Shown here piece by piece: positions 44,840-54,316 of a DNA stretch of 64,000 nucleotides (within the stretch, counting starts at the first letter, position 1; every line of letters begins with the position of its first letter). Below the pieces are notes generated by a model, which worked only from the letters and a program-made list of their open reading frames with translations, ran no database searches and was not told the origin of the DNA. Source of the DNA: Methylocaldum sp002005105 (GTDB lineage: Bacteria; Pseudomonadota; Gammaproteobacteria; Methylococcales; Methylococcaceae). The translations under genes and the position numbers were made by a program. Location of the stretch: NCBI RefSeq assembly GCF_051027545.1, contig NZ_CP194902.1:5022001-5086000 (forward strand), in the 5' to 3' direction.

Positions 44840-45364
44840 TCAATGAAGCAGCGCTTCGAGAACCTTCATGAGCTGCTCTCTCGAGAATGGCCCCGTATGG
44901 GCGTCCACCTGCTGGCCGGCACGGTCGAAAACGGCGGAGAACGGCAAGACGTTAAGCCGGTTTCCGAGACTCTCCGCCCAGGCGGCGGCACGTTCGTCAC
45001 CCAGCCATATCGGATAGTTGACCGGCGTCTCTCTTAAGAAGTCCTGCACGGCTTCCGATTCGTCTATGGCAATGCCGACGAACTGGACGCCCTTGTCGCC
45101 CAATTCCGTCTGCAATCGGACGAACTCCGGCATCTCCTCCCGGCAGGGGGCGCACCAGGTCGCCCAGAAGTTGAGTACGACGATCTTGCCTTTCAATTCG
45201 GCGATATCGTGCGGATTGCCATCGAGATCCCTGAGCGTCACAGGCTCCGGAGGCGCCCCATTCCTCGGGGCTGTCGACTCTCCGCTCAGCCAGCTTTGGG
45301 CGAGAATGCCGAGAAGAAGCGCGGCCAATGCGAGCAATCCGTAGAGAAACTTTGTCGATTTCAC
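44840..45364 (-). CDS. TlpA-like thioredoxin-fold protein, membrane anchored
   Basis: 174 aa from a GTG. An N-terminal hydrophobic anchor (LYGLLALAALLLGILAQSWL) is followed by a periplasmic thioredoxin domain with active site FWATWCAPCREEMPEF. Its GTGA start overlaps the dsbD stop, so it probably receives electrons from DsbD and reduces periplasmic thiols or cytochrome c maturation partners. Confidence 0.88.
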   Translation of the reverse strand: MKSTKFLYGLLALAALLLGILAQSWLSGESTAPRNGAPPEPVTLRDLDGNPHDIAELKGKIVVLNFWATWCAPCREEMPEFVRLQTELGDKGVQFVGIAIDESEAVQDFLRETPVNYPIWLGDERAAAWAESLGNRLNVLPFSAVFDRAGQQVDAHTGPFSREQLMKVLEALLH

Positions 45365-47610
45365 TGCAACGCCCTTTGCAAATGTCCCAAAAATTCATCC
45401 GCATTCATATAGCCGACCACGCGGAACGATTTCCGCTCCTCCCGATCAGGTCCGAAGAACAGCGTCGCCGGCGGACCGATGAGACCAAAGCGTTGCAAGA
45501 GCGCCTGATCGTCCGCGGAATTTTGCGTGACATCGGCCTGCAGCAATACCACGTTGCTGAGCGCATTCTGTACTTTGGGATCGGCGAAGGTATAGCGCTC
45601 CATTTCCTTACAGGAGATGCACCAATCGGCATAGAAATCCAGCATGACCCACTTTCCGGCGACCTCGGCCGCCGCCACCTGCTGATTCAGGTCGTCAATG
45701 GTCCTGACCTTTCGGAACGCGATCGACTGCGGCGACGCCTTGGCCGTCGCCGCAGAGATCCCGCGCAACGGCTGTAGCGGGTCGGTGCTGTCCGAAGCGA
45801 CGCCGATCAACAGCAGCACCCCGTACGTAAGCATGACGATGCCCACGCCCTTCCACAGTCTGCGCCATCCGGAGGCCGGATGAGGCAAGGCATCCAGGGC
45901 GCCGAGGTAAATGGCCGGAATGATCAGCAGCAGTGCCCAAAGGAACATGGATACGGCGGCGGGCAGAATACGTTCGAGCAGCCAAACCGCGATCGCCAAA
46001 AGACCCACGCCGAAAGCGGCCTTCACCGCATTCATCCAGGTCCCGGCCTTGGGCAGCAACTTGCCTGCCGATGCGCCAATGGCCAGCAAGGGGATACCCA
46101 TACCCAAGCCCAGCGCGAACAAAGCCAGCCCGCCAAGCACCGCATCGCCGGTCTGGCCGATATAGATTAGCGCGCCGGCCAGGGGCGCCGCCACGCACGG
46201 CCCGACGATCAAGGCGGAAAGTGCGCCCATGATCGCCGCTCCAGTCAGAGTGCCGCCGCGTTGCTGATTGCTGATGGAAACCACGCGGGATTGGATGAAT
46301 TCGGGCATTTGCAGCGTATAAACGCCGAACATCGACAAGGCCAGCAGCACGAACAAAGCGCTGAATGCCACGATGACTTCGGGCTTTTGAAACAGAATCT
46401 GAAGATTGCTGCCGAACAGCCCGGCCAAAACGCCGAAGACGGTATAAGCAAACGCCGAAGCCAATACGTAGCTGAGGGACAACATGAAAGCCCGGCCGGT
46501 CGTGATCGTGTGGCCATTCCCGACGATGATGCCCGACAGAATCGGGATCATCGGAAAAATACAGGGCGTGAACGCCAGCAGCAGCCCGAACCCGAGAAAA
46601 CTGAGAACCGTCGCCCAGGGGGAATCGCTTTGCAGCGCGAAGGCGATTCGGTCCTGCTCCGATACCGGCTCGGCAGGATTTGCTACCGACGCGATTTTTC
46701 CGGTACCACCGGCCGGCAAATCCAGGCTCGCGGTTTTCTGCATCGGCGGGTAGCACACACCCGTCTCCGCGCAGCCCTGATAATTCGCCTGCAACTGAAT
46801 ATTGACCGGCTTGCCATCGGCACGCGACAGCGGAACGGCAAAACCGACTTCCCGATGGAATACCTCCACCGCCCCGAACTCTTCGTCGTGCTTGGGTTCG
46901 CCGTGCGGAATCTCATAGCTCCCGAGCTTTACCCCGCTCTCGCCGAGCAAGGCCAGCTTGAATTTTTCCCGGTAAAGATAATACCCGTCGGCAATCTGCC
47001 AGCTCACCCACAGCGTACCAGCATCCTTGACCTCGGCGAAGAAACGGAACGCCTCATCCGGGGGCAGCAAATCGACGGGCTGGGTTTTCACGCCCAGCGA
47101 TTTGAAGGCTTCGGCCAATTTTCCGAGCGAATCGGTCTTGGCACCGCCTGCGCCAGTCGGAGGCCACGCCACGTTCACCGTCCGCTTGTACGGCGGATAG
47201 CATACTCCGGCATCGGCACAGCCCTGCGAGGTTACGTCGAGAGCCAGTGCATCGGCGGTGCCGCCGCTCCGCATCAACGGAAGACGGATATCGACGTGCC
47301 CGCGATAAATCTCCATCTCGCCGAAAAATTCGTCGTGTTTGGTTTCTCCCTTCGGAAAAACCGGCTCGCCCAAATCGACGCCCGAAGTCTTGGACGCGAA
47401 CTTGAATTTTTGCCGGTACAGATAATAGCCGTCCGCGATGTCGAATCCGACCAAGGCCTCATCGCCCTCGATCTTTGCCGATGCCCGGAAAGCCTGTTCG
47501 GGCGGCAGAAGCTCATCGCTGCTAATGGCCCAAACCGCACCCGTCCAGACCGACAAAAAGACAAACAACAACCCAAAAACCCACTCGCGGAACCAAAGGT
47601 ATATGCACAC
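45361..47610 (-). CDS. dsbD: Thiol:disulfide interchange protein DsbD with tandem alpha domains
   Basis: 749 aa from a GTG at 47610 (VCIYLWFREWVFGLLFVFLS, a signal peptide). The open frame reaches 47757, but that part is REP DNA, so the start is uncertain. Two consecutive DsbD-alpha domains are present: LLPPEQAFRAS to CADAGVCYPP, then LLPPDEAFRFF to CAETGVCYPP; most DsbD have one. An eight-helix CcdA-like core (AFTPCIFPMIPILSGIIVG) follows, then the gamma domain with FYADWCISCKEMERY. Passes electrons from cytoplasmic thioredoxin to periplasmic partners. Confidence 0.92.
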   Translation of the reverse strand: MCIYLWFREWVFGLLFVFLSVWTGAVWAISSDELLPPEQAFRASAKIEGDEALVGFDIADGYYLYRQKFKFASKTSGVDLGEPVFPKGETKHDEFFGEMEIYRGHVDIRLPLMRSGGTADALALDVTSQGCADAGVCYPPYKRTVNVAWPPTGAGGAKTDSLGKLAEAFKSLGVKTQPVDLLPPDEAFRFFAEVKDAGTLWVSWQIADGYYLYREKFKLALLGESGVKLGSYEIPHGEPKHDEEFGAVEVFHREVGFAVPLSRADGKPVNIQLQANYQGCAETGVCYPPMQKTASLDLPAGGTGKIASVANPAEPVSEQDRIAFALQSDSPWATVLSFLGFGLLLAFTPCIFPMIPILSGIIVGNGHTITTGRAFMLSLSYVLASAFAYTVFGVLAGLFGSNLQILFQKPEVIVAFSALFVLLALSMFGVYTLQMPEFIQSRVVSISNQQRGGTLTGAAIMGALSALIVGPCVAAPLAGALIYIGQTGDAVLGGLALFALGLGMGIPLLAIGASAGKLLPKAGTWMNAVKAAFGVGLLAIAVWLLERILPAAVSMFLWALLLIIPAIYLGALDALPHPASGWRRLWKGVGIVMLTYGVLLLIGVASDSTDPLQPLRGISAATAKASPQSIAFRKVRTIDDLNQQVAAAEVAGKWVMLDFYADWCISCKEMERYTFADPKVQNALSNVVLLQADVTQNSADDQALLQRFGLIGPPATLFFGPDREERKSFRVVGYMNADEFLGHLQRALQ

Positions 47611-47620
47611 GTTTGCAAAG

Positions 47621-47722
47621 CCGTCATTCCGGCATGGATTGCCGGAATCCAGAACACAGGGATGTGAAAGGCCTTTGCCATCCTTGGCGCCTGGACCCCG
47701 GCACTCCCTGCCGGGGTGACGA
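47621..47722. repeat. REP/BIME-like pair at the 5' end of dsbD
   Basis: GTCATTCCGGCATGGATTGC with CCGGAATCC, and then CTGGACCCCGGCACTCCCTG with CCGGGGTGAC, form two facing palindromes. This repeat type is common in proteobacteria. It lies between dsbD and cutA and inflates the dsbD open frame. Confidence 0.65.
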
Positions 47723-47829
47723 TCTGTGTAGATACCTTTGTCGGGGAACTGCGGCATAACAAAATCACTCAGTAGGAAGAAGGTCGGGGATGCGGACTCT
47801 GTCCGGAAGCAATCCGTCCGGACGGTCCA

Positions 47830-48159
47830 TCAATTTTCGGGGGGCAGCCATCTGCTGATCCAATCGAGGTACGCGGTCGAACCATGCAGTATGGAGACCG
47901 CAATGAATTCGGGAAGTTCGTACGGGTGTTTCTCGCGCACAAAGACTTCCAATGCTTCCAAAGAAGCCGTTTCGGTCTTCATCAGGAGGAGATGCTCCTG
48001 AGCCGTTTCTATCTTGCCTTCCCAAGGATAAACGGATGTCAGTCCGGGAACGATGTTGGCGCAGGCGACCAGGCGTTCGGCGACCGCCGCCCTAGCCAAC
48101 GTCTCCGCGGTGTTCGCATCCGGACAAGTGCACAAAACTAGACAGTATTGGGTAGACAT
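47830..48159 (-). CDS. cutA: Divalent-cation tolerance protein CutA
   Basis: 109 aa from the ATG at 48159 (an ATG at 48171 is possible). ACANIVPGLTSVYPWEGKIE, LLLMKTETASLEALE and HPYELPEFIAVSI are the family signatures. Trimeric PII-like protein historically linked to copper tolerance, though its mechanism is unclear. Standard cutA-dsbD neighbourhood. Confidence 0.95.
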   Translation of the reverse strand: MSTQYCLVLCTCPDANTAETLARAAVAERLVACANIVPGLTSVYPWEGKIETAQEHLLLMKTETASLEALEVFVREKHPYELPEFIAVSILHGSTAYLDWISRWLPPEN

Positions 48160-48206
48160 GGCAAAAAGCACTGGATTAATCGGAATTCTAAACGTATGAG
48201 GGCTTA

Positions 48207-48635
48207 ATGAACATCGGTCAATGGTTATTGCTCGCGCTGTTGAGCTTGCCGGTCTTGGAGATTTATTTACTGATCAAACTCGTCGGTTCGCTGGGTTTTT
48301 TCCCCACTTTATTCCTGTTGCTGGGTGCTGCGGCGCTAGGCAGCTTTTTATTGAGAATACAGGGTTGGACCACCTGGTTCCGGGTTCAGCAAGCCTTGGC
48401 GCGTGGCGAATTGCCGGCCCGCGAGATGATCGAAGGCGGCTTGATAGCCGCCGGGGGTTTGCTGTTGCTGATACCCGGCTTCATCAGCGATATGCTGGCA
48501 TTGTTCTGCCTGCTGCCGGCCACCCGGAAACGAATCGCGCAACGTATTCTCGAAAGCGGCATTTCCCACCCTCCCGGAAAGACGACACGCGAAACCCGGC
48601 ACACGATAGAAGGCGAATTTAAGCGTGAAGACTGA
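48207..48635 (+). CDS. fxsA: FxsA family membrane protein
   Basis: 142 aa with two or three helices. LLLALLSLPVLEIYLLIKLV, GGLIAAGGLLLLIPGFISDM and LALFCLLPATRKRIAQRI match FxsA, known for affecting exclusion of phage T7 in E. coli. Divergent from cutA; groES, often downstream elsewhere, is not here. Confidence 0.93.
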   Translation: MNIGQWLLLALLSLPVLEIYLLIKLVGSLGFFPTLFLLLGAAALGSFLLRIQGWTTWFRVQQALARGELPAREMIEGGLIAAGGLLLLIPGFISDMLALFCLLPATRKRIAQRILESGISHPPGKTTRETRHTIEGEFKRED

Positions 48636-48910
48636 CTCATAACGCCTTTCGCGGTTTCCCGCCAACTATTATCCGAGCCGTGCTTTGAACACGCTTCATC
48701 GAGAGGCGTAGTTTTTGCAGCCATTCATCCTTGCCGAAAACGAGAAACGCCATCATTACCGCGGTTCCTTGTTTCAAGGCTCCTCATTCGCCCGAAAACG
48801 ATACATTGATGAAACACTCTTGTAACGTCATCATTAAAATCCGCTAATATAATTCACCCCTACTGAGCTCCGCGGGTAACGGGCTGAAATTTCCCAGCAG
48901 GTACTATTGG

Positions 48911-50326
48911 ATGGCGATGATAACCCGGAAATTCCGCGTCGACGGCATGCACTGCCAGGGATGCGAAACGACGATCGAGCAAGCGGTGGCCCAACTTTCC
49001 GGGGTCCAAGATATCAAGGCCGATTTTGCGGCCGGGACCGCCACCGTCAGCTTCGACCCCGCTCGAACCGATCCCCGAAAAATCATCGAAGCCATCGATA
49101 GCCAGGGTTATCAATGCTCACCGGCGCCGGCCGGCGGTTCTTCGCGGCTCCGCGCCTTCGGACGATTGCTGGTCGCCCTGCTCTCACTAACCGTTATTGC
49201 CGCACTCCTGATCCAAGGCGATCAGCTCGCCGAGCGCATGCACCTGCCAGAGTTCGATCGTAGCATGAGCTATGGCCTCTTGTTTCTGATCGGCTTCGTC
49301 ACCGGTTTTCACTGCGTGGGAATGTGCGGCGGTTTCGTTGTCGGCTATACCGCGAGCGCCGCCGCGACCGGCAAACGTTCCTTGGTGCTCTCCCACGTCC
49401 TTTACGGGGTCGGCAAGACCTTATCGTATACCCTGATCGGCGGCCTATTCGGGCTGCTCGGTTCGTTCATAGCCTTTACCCCGGAAATCCGTGGCATCGC
49501 CGCGATCGCGGCCGGCATCTTCCTGATCGTGTTCGGCCTCAACATGCTGGACTGGTTCAAGAGCCTCCGGCGCGTTCACATTCGCATACCGACATTCTTG
49601 AACCGCTTCGTATACGGCAGGACGCAAAAAAGCAAAAGTCCATTCCTGATCGGCCTGCTGAACGGTCTGATGATCGCCTGCGGTCCGCTCCAGGCCATGT
49701 ACATCATGGCCGCCGGCACCGGCAGCTTTATCGAAGGCTCCAAGCTCCTTTTCGTCTTCGGGCTGGGCACATTGCCGATATTGTTCGGCTTCGGGGTGCT
49801 GACCAGCCTGATTTCCGCCCAGGCGACCCGAGGACTCTTGAAAGTATCCGCCTTTCTGGTGATGGCCCTCGGACTCATCATGCTGAATCGAGGCCTGATC
49901 ATGAGCGGCTCCGGCTACGACTTTCGGACCTTGGCGACCTTGGCCGCAACCCGCCTGGAAAATTTGACCAAGAAAGAGGACTCCACGGCTCCCGCCGGCG
50001 ATTACCAGGTGATCCGCATGGAGGTCAATAAGCGGGGTTTTAAACCGGACACGTTCGTACTGAAAAAAGGCGTTCCCGTGAAGTGGATCATCGAGGGAAA
50101 GGAACTGAACTACTGCAACCACCGGATCATTGTCCCGTCTCTGGGGCTCGAATTCGACGTGGTAAAAGGCGAGCAAACCGTCGAGTTCACGCCGCAACAG
50201 GCCGGCGTGATTCCCTGGAGTTGCTGGATGGGCATGATTCCCGGCAGCTTCATCGTGCAAGAAGACGCCGCCGGCCCAGAACAGGGGAAGAGCGACGAAC
50301 AACCCGGCCGTCGCCCGCCCGAATGA
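48911..50326 (+). CDS. HMA domain / TauE-SafE-type transporter / cupredoxin-like fusion
   Basis: 471 aa in three modules. Residues 1-70 form a heavy-metal-associated domain with the copper-binding MHCQGC (Cys15, Cys18). Residues about 80-335 form a polytopic sulfite-exporter-like (UreH/DsbD-fold) region with GFVTGFHCVGMCGGFVVGY. Residues about 360-455 resemble a cupredoxin with NYCNHR (Cys402, His404) and PWSCWMGMIPG (Cys438, Met440, Met442). Proteins of this type occur near cytochrome oxidase and copper genes, so copper trafficking is inferred. A TATAAT at 48848 may be its -10 box. Confidence 0.88.
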   Translation: MAMITRKFRVDGMHCQGCETTIEQAVAQLSGVQDIKADFAAGTATVSFDPARTDPRKIIEAIDSQGYQCSPAPAGGSSRLRAFGRLLVALLSLTVIAALLIQGDQLAERMHLPEFDRSMSYGLLFLIGFVTGFHCVGMCGGFVVGYTASAAATGKRSLVLSHVLYGVGKTLSYTLIGGLFGLLGSFIAFTPEIRGIAAIAAGIFLIVFGLNMLDWFKSLRRVHIRIPTFLNRFVYGRTQKSKSPFLIGLLNGLMIACGPLQAMYIMAAGTGSFIEGSKLLFVFGLGTLPILFGFGVLTSLISAQATRGLLKVSAFLVMALGLIMLNRGLIMSGSGYDFRTLATLAATRLENLTKKEDSTAPAGDYQVIRMEVNKRGFKPDTFVLKKGVPVKWIIEGKELNYCNHRIIVPSLGLEFDVVKGEQTVEFTPQQAGVIPWSCWMGMIPGSFIVQEDAAGPEQGKSDEQPGRRPPE

Positions 50327-50575
50327 GCGAAGTTGTCGAGCGGTCGACGTATCGCCGAAAACTGTGGGATTTACACTACCGAAGCGGGATTTCCCACACT
50401 TCCGCCGCAATCAACGCACATGAACATCGGAAAACTCCGATCAAAAAAGGTCTCAAATTCAGGCATACCTGTTGCATGGCGGTCACACTCTTCTCTTCGC
50501 CCCCCCGCCAGCGGCAGAGCATAGTTTGAGGAAAGACGCGCCGCAGACCGAAACACAAGACAATTCACAAGAACA

Positions 50576-50887
50576 ATGACCAGGAAATCGAGCGTTTTTT
50601 TATCGGCGATCGCAGCGCAATCGGCCATCCTCGGTTTGTTGCTCCTGCACGCCGCAATCTCCACTCGGACGCATCCACCGGAATTGACTGAAAAACGGGC
50701 TTTGGTAAAGGCACTCCATCTCACCGATCTATGCCTGTTTACCGAGGCCCGCTACACGCGTCATCTCTCGCAAGCGGACTTGAGCACACCCTTTCAGGAC
50801 CATCCCATATCCCTGGAGCATTTCCCTTCCGGCTCCTTCCTGGGCGCACCGGAAAACATTCGGAAAATCAATGAAGAGTTGGATTGA
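50576..50887 (+). CDS. Small exported or anchored protein preceding the ABC permease
   Basis: 103 aa. An N-terminal hydrophobic segment (SVFLSAIAAQSAILGLLLLH) is followed by a short polar region with ALHLTDLCLFTEARYTRHLS and PFQDHPISLEHFPSGSFLG. The family is not recognised. Its stop overlaps the permease start by 17 bases, so it belongs to the operon. The single Cys and several His could serve metal handling, but this is speculation. Confidence 0.6.
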   Translation: MTRKSSVFLSAIAAQSAILGLLLLHAAISTRTHPPELTEKRALVKALHLTDLCLFTEARYTRHLSQADLSTPFQDHPISLEHFPSGSFLGAPENIRKINEELD

Positions 50888-52121
50888 GAAGCAGAAATAC
50901 ATCATCGATTTCACCCTGTCGTCGCTGCTGCGGCGCAAGGTGAAGAACATTGGCCTCTTGATCCTGTACGCCTTGATCGTGTTCATCCTGGCCTCGGTGA
51001 TGTTCTTTACCCACGCGATCAAGAAAGAGGCATCCCTCGTCCTTCGAGAGTCACCGGAAATGATCGTCCAAAAAGTCGTGGCGGGACGGCACGACCTCAT
51101 GCCGCTGCGCTATCGGGACGAAATTCTGAAAATCCGGGGCGTGCAGGCAGTCGAGGGGCGGCTCTGGGGCTATTATTTCGACCCTGTTTTCGGAGCCAAC
51201 TACACCTTGCTGGTGCCGCCCGCCACGACAGCGACGGAACAAGCCGAGACCGAGCCGATGCGCACGGTCGTGACCGAAAACGAGCACCGCCACGGCCCTG
51301 AAGAGCAAGCCATGCCTCTCGTCGGCGCCGAAACGATCGGCGCGGGAAACATCGTCATCGGCAACGGCATCGCCCGGGTGCGGAATGCCGGCAAGGGCGA
51401 ATTCATACTGTTCCGCACCCATGCCGGCGAAGGAATGCCCTTGAGAATCAAGGACACGCTTTCCTCCGCGTCGGAACTTGTCTCCTCCGATCTGATCCTG
51501 ATGACCGAGCCCGACTTCCGCAGATTTTTCGGCATCCCCGAGAACTATGTGACCGATCTGGCGGTCTCGGTCAGAAATCCCGAGGAGCTTTCCACGATCG
51601 CCGCCAAGATCACCCGGCTGTTTCCCGATTCCCGCCCGATCATACGGGACGAGATCCTCCGCACCTACGACTCGATCTTCAACTGGCGCGGCGGCATGAT
51701 GATCGTGATCCTGTCCGCGGCGGTCCTGGCATTCGTCATCTTCGCCTGGGACAAGGCCTCCGGGCTCAGCGCCGGGGAGCGGCGCGAAATCGGCATACTG
51801 AAGGCCATCGGATGGGAAACCTCGGACATCATCCGCATGAAATTCTGGGAAGGCGCGGTGATTTCGCTGACCGCATTTCTCGGCGGCGTGATCCTCGCTT
51901 ACATCCACGTATTCTTCACCCATTCCCTGGTGTTCGAACCGGCTTTGAAAGGCTGGTCGACCCTGTATCCGCAGTTCAAGCTGATGCCTTTCGTAAGCGC
52001 CGAACAATTGACCACCCTCTTCTTCCTCACGGTGGTGCCCTACACGGTATCCACCATCGTTCCGGCCTGGCGGGCGGCGACCATCGATCCGGACACCGCC
52101 ATGCGCCATACGGGAGAGTGA
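50871..52121 (+). CDS. ABC transporter permease, MacB/FtsX type
   Basis: 416 aa. Topology is one N-terminal helix (NIGLLILYALIVFILASVMF), a large periplasmic domain (about residues 40-270) and three C-terminal helices in an FtsX domain (GERREIGILKAIGWETSDII). This is a mechanotransmission-type permease rather than a classical importer. The periplasmic part has a His/Glu stretch (ENEHRHGPEEQAM). Adjacent to its ATPase and to NosL genes. Confidence 0.85.
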   Translation: MKSWIEKQKYIIDFTLSSLLRRKVKNIGLLILYALIVFILASVMFFTHAIKKEASLVLRESPEMIVQKVVAGRHDLMPLRYRDEILKIRGVQAVEGRLWGYYFDPVFGANYTLLVPPATTATEQAETEPMRTVVTENEHRHGPEEQAMPLVGAETIGAGNIVIGNGIARVRNAGKGEFILFRTHAGEGMPLRIKDTLSSASELVSSDLILMTEPDFRRFFGIPENYVTDLAVSVRNPEELSTIAAKITRLFPDSRPIIRDEILRTYDSIFNWRGGMMIVILSAAVLAFVIFAWDKASGLSAGERREIGILKAIGWETSDIIRMKFWEGAVISLTAFLGGVILAYIHVFFTHSLVFEPALKGWSTLYPQFKLMPFVSAEQLTTLFFLTVVPYTVSTIVPAWRAATIDPDTAMRHTGE

Positions 52122-52124
52122 TTC

Positions 52125-52805
52125 ATGATCGAGCTTTTCGACGTCCGCAAAGTATTCAACACAGGCAAGCCGAGCGAATACTCGGCGCTCAACGGCATCA
52201 GCCTCAACATCAGCTCCAACAAGGTCACCGTTCTGACCGGCCCCAGCGGCTCGGGGAAGACCACCCTGCTCAGCATCATCGGCTGCATGTCGCGCCCTAC
52301 CGCCGGACGGGTGAAACTGAGCGGACGCGAAATCACCAGCTTGCCGGAACGCTTTCTGACCGATATCCGCCGCAAGACCTTCGGCTTCATCTTCCAACAG
52401 CACAATCTGATCAAGGGGATCACTGCACTGGAAAACGTCATGCTGCCCGCCTACCCCTTGGGCGAACGGCATGGGCCGCTCAAGGAGCGCGCGATGCATC
52501 TGCTCGACAGGCTAGACCTTTCCCGCAAGGCACACTCGCGCATCGAGTGGCTGTCCGGCGGCGAAGCGCAGCGGGTGGGCATCGTCCGAGCACTGATCAA
52601 CGACCCGTCCGTCATCATCGCGGATGAGCCAACCTCCAACCTGGACACCAAGCTCTCTTACAGATTCCTCGAAATCGTGGAAACGTTCAAAAAAGACGGC
52701 AAAACGGTCCTGATTACCAGCCACGACCCCCTGGTGTACCAGGCCAGCGTCGTCGACGAGGTGGTCCGGCTGCGGGACGGCCGGCTCGAAGGAGAAGCGC
52801 CGTGA
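52125..52805 (+). CDS. ABC transporter ATP-binding protein
   Basis: 226 aa. Walker A LTGPSGSGKTTLLS, Q-loop FIFQQHNLI, signature EWLSGGEAQRVGIVRALIN (LSGGE), Walker B SVIIADEPTSNLD and switch His ITSHDP are intact. LolD/MacB-like type, pairing with the permease 3 bases upstream. Its stop overlaps the next gene as GTGA. Confidence 0.93.
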   Translation: MIELFDVRKVFNTGKPSEYSALNGISLNISSNKVTVLTGPSGSGKTTLLSIIGCMSRPTAGRVKLSGREITSLPERFLTDIRRKTFGFIFQQHNLIKGITALENVMLPAYPLGERHGPLKERAMHLLDRLDLSRKAHSRIEWLSGGEAQRVGIVRALINDPSVIIADEPTSNLDTKLSYRFLEIVETFKKDGKTVLITSHDPLVYQASVVDEVVRLRDGRLEGEAP

Positions 52806-53797
52806 TCATGCATCCGGCGGTGATCGCCAATATCATCGCCGCGCTGACGGTGAGCCTGATGGTGGTTTATTCGGCCTACTATGGGCTACAGATCTATCGC
52901 CACTGGAACATCGAGAGCGGCAGCGAACTGCAGCTGACCCTGGAGCGGCGGACCTACCTGGTCTCGACGCTGCTGTCCTATACCTTCGGGCTGCAACTGA
53001 TCTCGCTGTTCCTTTACGTGTTCACCGCCGACACGCTCTACCCGCTGTTCGTCGGCGCCATGTGCGCCGCGGGGGCCTTGAGCGTGAATGCCTTCGGTTA
53101 TCCGACCCTGATCCTGAAGGTCGGCAATTTCCTGCTGGCGGGACTCTGGCTGGTGCTGAACCACGCGGACAATCAGGCTTACGACTACCCTCTCATCAGG
53201 AAAAAATACCTCCTGCTGGCGGTCATCGCCCCGTTCATCGTGGCCGAAACGATTGTGGAACTGGCTTATTTCCTGAAGCTGGACGCCAATGTCATCACCT
53301 CGTGCTGCGGCGCCCTTTTCAGCAGCGAACGGGTCGAGGGACTCGGCTCGGAAATCGCGGCCCTGCCGGCATTACCCACGCTCTGGGCTTTTTATATCAG
53401 CATTGCCGCGGCGCTGCTCTCCGGCATTTATTTCTATCTTCGGGGAAAAGGCGGCTATGTCTATTCCGCTTTGGCGGTAGTGGCCTTCTTCGTCTCCATA
53501 GTCGCGATCATTTCCTGCATCTCGCTTTATATCTACGAATTGCCGACCCACCATTGTCCGTTCTGCATCATCATGGAGGAATATAACTACATCGGTTATC
53601 TGCTATACATCCTGTTGTTCAGCGCCGTAGTCGCCGGCGCGGGCATCGCCGTCCTGATCCCGTTCCGCGGGATAGCAAGCCTGAGCTCGGCAATACCATC
53701 GCTGCTAAGAAGACTCGCATTGACCTCGATCGTGTCCTACACGGCTTTCGCATCCATCGTGACGTATCGAATCGCGATCTCGAATCTCATTTTGTAA
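52802..53797 (+). CDS. Polytopic membrane protein with Cys pairs (CC and HHCPFC)
   Basis: 331 aa with about eight predicted helices; starts with GTG. I do not recognise the family. Two distinctive thiol sites are Cys168-Cys169 in TSCCGALFSS, and His250-His251-Cys252-Pro-Phe-Cys255 in ELPTHHCPFCIIMEEY, the latter at a helix boundary and resembling a redox CxxC. A role in passing electrons or metal to the NosL/TlpA partners is inferred from the operon. Confidence 0.6.
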   Translation: MIMHPAVIANIIAALTVSLMVVYSAYYGLQIYRHWNIESGSELQLTLERRTYLVSTLLSYTFGLQLISLFLYVFTADTLYPLFVGAMCAAGALSVNAFGYPTLILKVGNFLLAGLWLVLNHADNQAYDYPLIRKKYLLLAVIAPFIVAETIVELAYFLKLDANVITSCCGALFSSERVEGLGSEIAALPALPTLWAFYISIAAALLSGIYFYLRGKGGYVYSALAVVAFFVSIVAIISCISLYIYELPTHHCPFCIIMEEYNYIGYLLYILLFSAVVAGAGIAVLIPFRGIASLSSAIPSLLRRLALTSIVSYTAFASIVTYRIAISNLIL

Positions 53798-53812
53798 GTT
53801 AAGGTAGCCATC

Positions 53813-54316
53813 ATGACCGATCGATCCCGAAGGAACTGTTTGCGCGCCCTCGCGGCGCTGGCTTTGTCCCGGGTCGTTCCCGGCTCCGTCGCCGACGCAG
53901 CAGGAAAGGCGGTGCTCAAGAAGAGCGACCGCTGCCCGGTCTGCGGCATGTTCGTCTACAAATATCCGAAGTGGGTGGCGCAGATCGTTTTTAAGGACGG
54001 CACCTCGTACTTTTACGACGGCGCCAAGGATATGTTCAAGCATATCTTCGACACGTCCAAATACACACCGGGGAAAACGGCGGACCAAATCGTCGCCATT
54101 TACGTCACGGATTATTACGAAGTCGAACTGATCGAAGCCAAGCCCGCATTTTACGTGATCGGCTCGGACGTGCTGGGCCCCATGGGTCATGAATTGCTCC
54201 CCTTCAGGGATCAAGAGTCCGCCCAGGAATTTCTGGAGGACCACAAGGGCACCAAGATCTTGCGCTTTCAGGATGTGACCCCGGCCGTCATCGAATCGCT
54301 GGACCGGCGTTCATGA
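53813..54316 (+). CDS. NosL-family protein
   Basis: 167 aa with a twin-arginine-like or Sec signal (RSRRNCLRALAALALSRVVP). The NosL metal site CPVCGMF is at residues 41-47 and is followed by the family pattern FKDGTSYFYDGAKDMFKHIF. NosL is a Cu(I)-binding chaperone for nitrous oxide reductase in denitrifiers, but no nosZ lies here. Stop/start overlap (ATGA) with the TlpA-like gene. Confidence 0.87.
   Translation: MTDRSRRNCLRALAALALSRVVPGSVADAAGKAVLKKSDRCPVCGMFVYKYPKWVAQIVFKDGTSYFYDGAKDMFKHIFDTSKYTPGKTADQIVAIYVTDYYEVELIEAKPAFYVIGSDVLGPMGHELLPFRDQESAQEFLEDHKGTKILRFQDVTPAVIESLDRRS

Noticed and set aside
46261..47667. 468-aa forward frame
   Set aside because: Antisense of dsbD; no family motif.
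47611..47757. Upstream extension of dsbD to 47757
   Set aside because: The added residues are encoded by a REP/BIME pair and lack a signal peptide; the hydrophobic leader begins at about 47610.
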